Positions 60,476 through 64,000 of a stretch of DNA of 64,000 nt are shown piece by piece. Origin of the DNA: Scytonematopsis contorta HA4267-MV1 (GTDB lineage Bacteria; Cyanobacteriota; Cyanobacteriia; Cyanobacteriales; Nostocaceae). The notes below the pieces were generated by a model. It made no database searches, was not told where the DNA came from, and saw only the letters and a program-made list of their open reading frames with translations. Position numbers and translations under genes: made by a program. The stretch is taken from contig JAHHIC010000081.1 in the NCBI GenBank assembly GCA_019359035.1, positions 1-64,000 of the forward strand, in the 5' to 3' direction. The first letter of the stretch is position 1, and each line of letters begins with the position of its first letter.

Positions 60476-61546
60476 ATGCAAAAAGCTTTCAGTAAGATTC
60501 CTTCAGAAATTCGAGTGGCGTTATTTTTCCCCGCAGTATTTCTCAATGGATGGCTATTAATTATACTGTTGCAGCAAATGCAACCCTTGGTCACTATAGT
60601 TATTGTGGCTGCTTTATTTGCATTTTTGTTGGAATACCCAGTTCGGTTTCTGCGAAATCTAGGGTTGCGGCAAGTATTCGCAGTTGGGATAGTTTTGATA
60701 GTAGCGCTAGTAATTTTAACTATAATAGCGTTGACTCTCGTTCCTGTAATTTTGCAACAGGCAAACGATTTAATTACCAATTTACCTACATTCATTAAGG
60801 TACTTAATCAAGAACTTGCTTCTTTGGATGCTTGGGTGGAAGCTCGACAGCTACCAATCAGCCTTGATGGAATTACTGCTCAATTTACCGGACAATTGGC
60901 AGGACAAGCGCAAAAGCTAGCCAGCCAAGCATTAAATGTTGCGTTTGAAACTATAGGTGGTATTACTAGTATTATCTTAGTTTTAGTGTTTACGGTTGTA
61001 CTGACTTTTAGTGGTGAACAGGTTTTTAATGGCTTGCTAAGTTGGTTGCCTGAATGGTGGAAACAGCAAGTACAACTTTCTCTAAGGAAAACCTTTGAGA
61101 GTTTTATAACAGGTCAATTTATTGTTGCCAGCATTGGGACGGTGTTGCAAACGACTGCATTTCTTTTTATGCAAGTGCCTTTTGGTTTGCTTTTTGGAGT
61201 GGGAATCGGTGTCATGAGTTTGATACCTTTAGGAGGAGCAATTACCATTACGGTGCTAGGAATAGTACTCACTCTGCAAAATTTTTGGTTAGGTATTAAA
61301 GTTTTGATTGTCACTGTTATATTGGGTCAAATAAATGAAACATTAATTGCACCTCGTGTTCTCAGTGATTTGGTAGGCTTAAATCTTTTTTGGGTATTAA
61401 TTTCTCTACTTTTAGGTGCAAGGTTTGGTGGACCACTTGGGTTATTTTTAGCTGTACCACTCGCTAGTTTTATCAAAATTTTGGCAGATAGAATTAAAGA
61501 TTCAAAAATTGAGAAACAAGAACTAGTTGTGTCTGGAAAGACTTAA
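60476..61546 (+). CDS. AI-2E family transporter (PerM/TqsA-like)
   Basis: 356 residues with about seven membrane helices in the family's pattern: a pair near the N-terminus (NGWLLIILLQQMQPLVTIVIVAALFAFLLEYPV), a long periplasmic/cytoplasmic middle, then the conserved SIILVLVFTVVLTFSGEQ, FITGQFIVASIGTVLQ, VPFGLLFGVGIGVMSLIPLGG and LGQINETLIAPRVLSDLVGLNLFWVLISLLLGARFGGPLGLFLAVP. Members include E. coli TqsA and sodium/proton antiporters of extremophiles, so the substrate is not assigned. Monocistronic. Confidence 0.92.
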   Translation: MQKAFSKIPSEIRVALFFPAVFLNGWLLIILLQQMQPLVTIVIVAALFAFLLEYPVRFLRNLGLRQVFAVGIVLIVALVILTIIALTLVPVILQQANDLITNLPTFIKVLNQELASLDAWVEARQLPISLDGITAQFTGQLAGQAQKLASQALNVAFETIGGITSIILVLVFTVVLTFSGEQVFNGLLSWLPEWWKQQVQLSLRKTFESFITGQFIVASIGTVLQTTAFLFMQVPFGLLFGVGIGVMSLIPLGGAITITVLGIVLTLQNFWLGIKVLIVTVILGQINETLIAPRVLSDLVGLNLFWVLISLLLGARFGGPLGLFLAVPLASFIKILADRIKDSKIEKQELVVSGKT

Positions 61547-61705
61547 TTTTAAGCTCTCCAGTTTATCTCAAACATGTTTCCAAGGTCTACAAAACTCTAT
61601 AACAGTTACCTAGTCGAATGAAGCCAGCAATTAAATAAAAATTTGCTTATTGCATAGTTTTAAGTAGGTTTAATTTACCCCTGTATTGTATACCCAAACA
61701 AAATT

Positions 61706-64000
61706 TTACAGCCAGTTTCCAATCATCACAAATGATGCCCAAAAGTAAGGATTTTGATAGTTAGGCATTTGCAATAGTGCTAGCTGTGCGTTGCGAAGGG
61801 CTTCTGCTTTGGTCATGCCCGGTTTGGTTAGTTCTTGGTAAAATTTAGTCATCAATATGCTAGTAGATAAATCGTTAACCTGCCAGAGAGTTGCTACAGT
61901 GGCACGGGCACCAGAACGAATTGCCACACCTGCCATTCCTAAGGCTGCTCGGTTATCACCTTCAGCCGTTTCACAAGCACTAAGGACAAACAGTTCAATG
62001 GGTTGCTCTCCTTGTTTACGGCTGCGTAAAAGTCGGTCTAGTTGTTTGGCATTAATACGGTCATTCCAAGCCAAAATAAAAGTATCTTCTGTATTAGAAC
62101 TAAACTGACCGTGGGTTGCGAGGTGAAGTACAGGGAAGGGAAGCTTCTGGATGGCTTCTTGTAGTTTTTTGCTAGTAAACTGTTGGTTGAGCAGAATTTT
62201 AGCCTTAAGCTTGGAGCTAATTTGCTGCACTTCGCTGACCACTGCAGGTAGGGGTGGCAATCCTTGATGAGCTTCTGAAAGACCAGCTAATAATACCCTT
62301 AGCTCCTTTTTTGTTAAGGGTCGAGATTCTAAAAGTTGCAGTCCGGGCGCAAGGGCGATGTTGTATTTTTCAATTAGGTATTGTTGACCGTCATGGAGAG
62401 TTGCCATTGGCAAATTTCGCAACGCACCATCCAGAACAAATACTAAAGTTTTGATATTATTTTTTGCCAGAGACGCTGAAGCGGGTCGAATCAACCAATC
62501 ATAAAGTTTTTGGACTAATGGTTGGCGTTCTCGCTCGAATGCTGTCCGACGCAGAGAAATCCGCGTTAGTTGCGTCATATTTTCCAGTTCTGTTTGAGAT
62601 ATTTTTATCCCATAATGACGCAAAGGTTCGCCCGGTATTGATAAAATAACTTCCAGACGGTCTCTTAAAATAATCGGATAAAAAACGGCAGCATTAACAT
62701 CAAATTGGTCAATTTGTTTTGGTTTCGCCTCGGCGCAAGCATCTTGAAAGAAATTATCCAATTCAGCTAATTGTAAAGATTCAATCACCTGACGAGCTAG
62801 TTTGAGACTTTCTTGGCTAACTTCTCTTGAATCAGGGGTTTGTAGCAATAAGCTGACTAACTCACGATAAACTGGTTCAATGCTTTCGCGGAAGGAAAAT
62901 TGCACGCCAGTATCAATAGCCACTAATTCATTACGTAGAGAACCCAGAATATTAATTGCTTGAGTATAATTGATTTTGGCTTTTTCTAAATCACCTTGCA
63001 ACCTGTAGATACGCCCCAATTGCCAAAATAACTGATAGGTAATATGAGGCGCAGTGTTAGATGATACTAAACTCAGAGCTTGAGTCGTTACGCTTTTAGA
63101 AAGCGACCATTGCTTTGATAGTTCGTAAAACCGACCCCGACTGCCTAAAACATATGCCTGAGATTGAATATCTCCCAAAGCTTTTGCCTGTTCGAGGGCA
63201 AGGTTTAAAATTGGCTCAATAGCATTAATATTAGTATGAGGTTCGAGTGCTGCCAATTTCAGTAAACTCTGGGCAAAATTGAGTTGAGCGTACACACTTG
63301 CTCGTGTCGGACGTAACTCCGTAAAAGATGGTATGTGCGATTGCCATAAGCTAATAGCCCGAGCTTTGTCTCCACTCTCAACAAAAAGCCTTAGTTGGTT
63401 TAGTGTTGCTTGGAGTCGCTGTATTGGTTCGCCATAATTATATGCTGCTTGGTAAGCTGTTAAAGCTTCTTGTCTGAGTTGAGTAACATAAAGAGGCTTT
63501 TTGCTATTTTGAATCGCCAAAGCGTAAGCCTTCTTACCCAAACCAAGATAAGCAGCAGCGATATCTTGGGGTAATTGTAATTTTTGGGCAACTTCTAAAC
63601 TATGTTTTAATAAATTCTCAGATTGCTCTAACTCGCCACCCAGCAGCAGCAAATTCCCCAACGAACGCAAACCTAATGTGTTGACGGGAGAAACAGGCAG
63701 ACTTTTCAGGGTTTGCAGTTCCCCATCAGAGAGATTGCACTGCTGTCGTCTTGAATCTTTTGCACGTGTTTGTATAGTTAGCCCTAATGCTGAACGCAGC
63801 GCGTCGCAAGCTTTAGGATATAAGCCTAAATCTTGTAGTGCGGCAGCTTTGTTAATTAGACTTTGAGTACTTAGTACCCGATTACCAATTTGCTGATAAA
63901 GGTCAGATGCTTCCTCCCAAGCAACTTGTGCGTCTGCAGCTTTTCCTGTTTCCCTTAAAAGTCGTCCTTGCACATCCAAAGCTTCTGCCAAAAGTTTCTT
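61706..64000 (-). CDS. TPR-CHAT domain protein, partial at the right edge
   Basis: At least 765 residues; the frame runs to the window edge and a TTG at 63991 is not a convincing start, so the true start is outside. The N-terminal 400 residues hold many TPR-like helical repeats. The C-terminal 300 residues are a CHAT (caspase-like) protease domain: strand IELFVLSACETAEGD with the Cys and FPVLHLATHGQF with the His form the catalytic dyad, and the ending NPYFWASFVMIGNW is typical. Both catalytic residues are intact. In other bacteria TPR-CHAT proteins act as proteases in stress or defence. Its cognate targets are not visible here. Confidence 0.93.
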   Translation of the reverse strand, partial: KKLLAEALDVQGRLLRETGKAADAQVAWEEASDLYQQIGNRVLSTQSLINKAAALQDLGLYPKACDALRSALGLTIQTRAKDSRRQQCNLSDGELQTLKSLPVSPVNTLGLRSLGNLLLLGGELEQSENLLKHSLEVAQKLQLPQDIAAAYLGLGKKAYALAIQNSKKPLYVTQLRQEALTAYQAAYNYGEPIQRLQATLNQLRLFVESGDKARAISLWQSHIPSFTELRPTRASVYAQLNFAQSLLKLAALEPHTNINAIEPILNLALEQAKALGDIQSQAYVLGSRGRFYELSKQWSLSKSVTTQALSLVSSNTAPHITYQLFWQLGRIYRLQGDLEKAKINYTQAINILGSLRNELVAIDTGVQFSFRESIEPVYRELVSLLLQTPDSREVSQESLKLARQVIESLQLAELDNFFQDACAEAKPKQIDQFDVNAAVFYPIILRDRLEVILSIPGEPLRHYGIKISQTELENMTQLTRISLRRTAFERERQPLVQKLYDWLIRPASASLAKNNIKTLVFVLDGALRNLPMATLHDGQQYLIEKYNIALAPGLQLLESRPLTKKELRVLLAGLSEAHQGLPPLPAVVSEVQQISSKLKAKILLNQQFTSKKLQEAIQKLPFPVLHLATHGQFSSNTEDTFILAWNDRINAKQLDRLLRSRKQGEQPIELFVLSACETAEGDNRAALGMAGVAIRSGARATVATLWQVNDLSTSILMTKFYQELTKPGMTKAEALRNAQLALLQMPNYQNPYFWASFVMIGNWL

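Overview
The window looks like the chromosome of a filamentous, probably Nostocales-type (Calothrix/Nostoc-like) cyanobacterium. The supporting genes are light-dependent protochlorophyllide reductase, the two-domain arginine dihydrolase AgrE, a two-partner-secretion exoprotein, a DUF928 protein, a TPR-CHAT protein, pentapeptide-repeat proteins, Uma2/DUF820 and Rpn-type PD-(D/E)XK proteins and a cyanobacterial-style Ser/Thr kinase. The DNA is AT-rich and carries many seven-base tandem arrays (STRRs) and short dispersed palindromes. By eye I found only two HIP1 octamers (GCGATCGC), near 18653 and 37803. I saw no tRNA, rRNA, CRISPR array or intact insertion sequence. All family calls come from reading the translations; no search was run.

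Layout. 0.1-2.2 kb: CheR, CheB and a response regulator whose PAS domain ends abruptly, all leftward. 2.5-11 kb: a small acidic protein, DUF3891, a FAD oxidoreductase-Rieske fusion, DUF928, a TPS exoprotein and glycerol kinase, all rightward. 11-14 kb: two unrecognised proteins and a Gln-rich pentapeptide protein. 13.9-24.5 kb: a pyrimidine/ureide region with a ureidoglycolate lyase-like protein, DoxX, a complete BMP-type (nucleoside-class) ABC importer, and the URC uracil-catabolism trio upp, URC4 and URC1. 24.8-29.4 kb: a TPR protein, then a FAD oxidoreductase and a Uma2 gene between two directly repeated copies of another Uma2 gene. 30-39 kb: a small ribbon-helix-helix protein, por, a TspO-like protein, a cytochrome P450, a kinase fused through one membrane span to an ABC-type solute-binding domain, and AgrE. 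39-45 kb: a HAD phosphatase, a four-gene set (GT2, NodS-like methyltransferase, PIG-L deacetylase, acyl-CoA dehydrogenase-like) and an Rpn-type nuclease. 45-49 kb: an AraC regulator with four downstream genes including oxidoreductases. 49-58.5 kb: a secreted unknown, a 43-residue membrane peptide, an RHH-Mop protein, a Crp regulator, a protein with two Tudor-knot repeats, a tannase-family esterase, an FKBP lipoprotein, a second pentapeptide protein and two small unknowns. 58.5-60.1 kb: a decay zone with three broken genes. 60.5-64 kb: an AI-2E family permease and a TPR-CHAT protein that runs off the right edge.

Working together. The ABC importer, uracil phosphoribosyltransferase, URC4 and URC1 make a coherent path for taking up nucleosides or bases and degrading uracil by the URC route; the ureidoglycolate lyase-like protein may handle a ureido product. 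The GT2/deacetylase/N-methyltransferase/acyl-CoA dehydrogenase set has the enzyme logic of a Nod-factor-like or other modified amino-sugar product and is my best candidate for an undescribed system. Other notable items are the receptor kinase, the RHH-Mop fusion, a large family of modular palindromes, and STRR arrays that have replaced leader sequences, stop codons and a protein tail.
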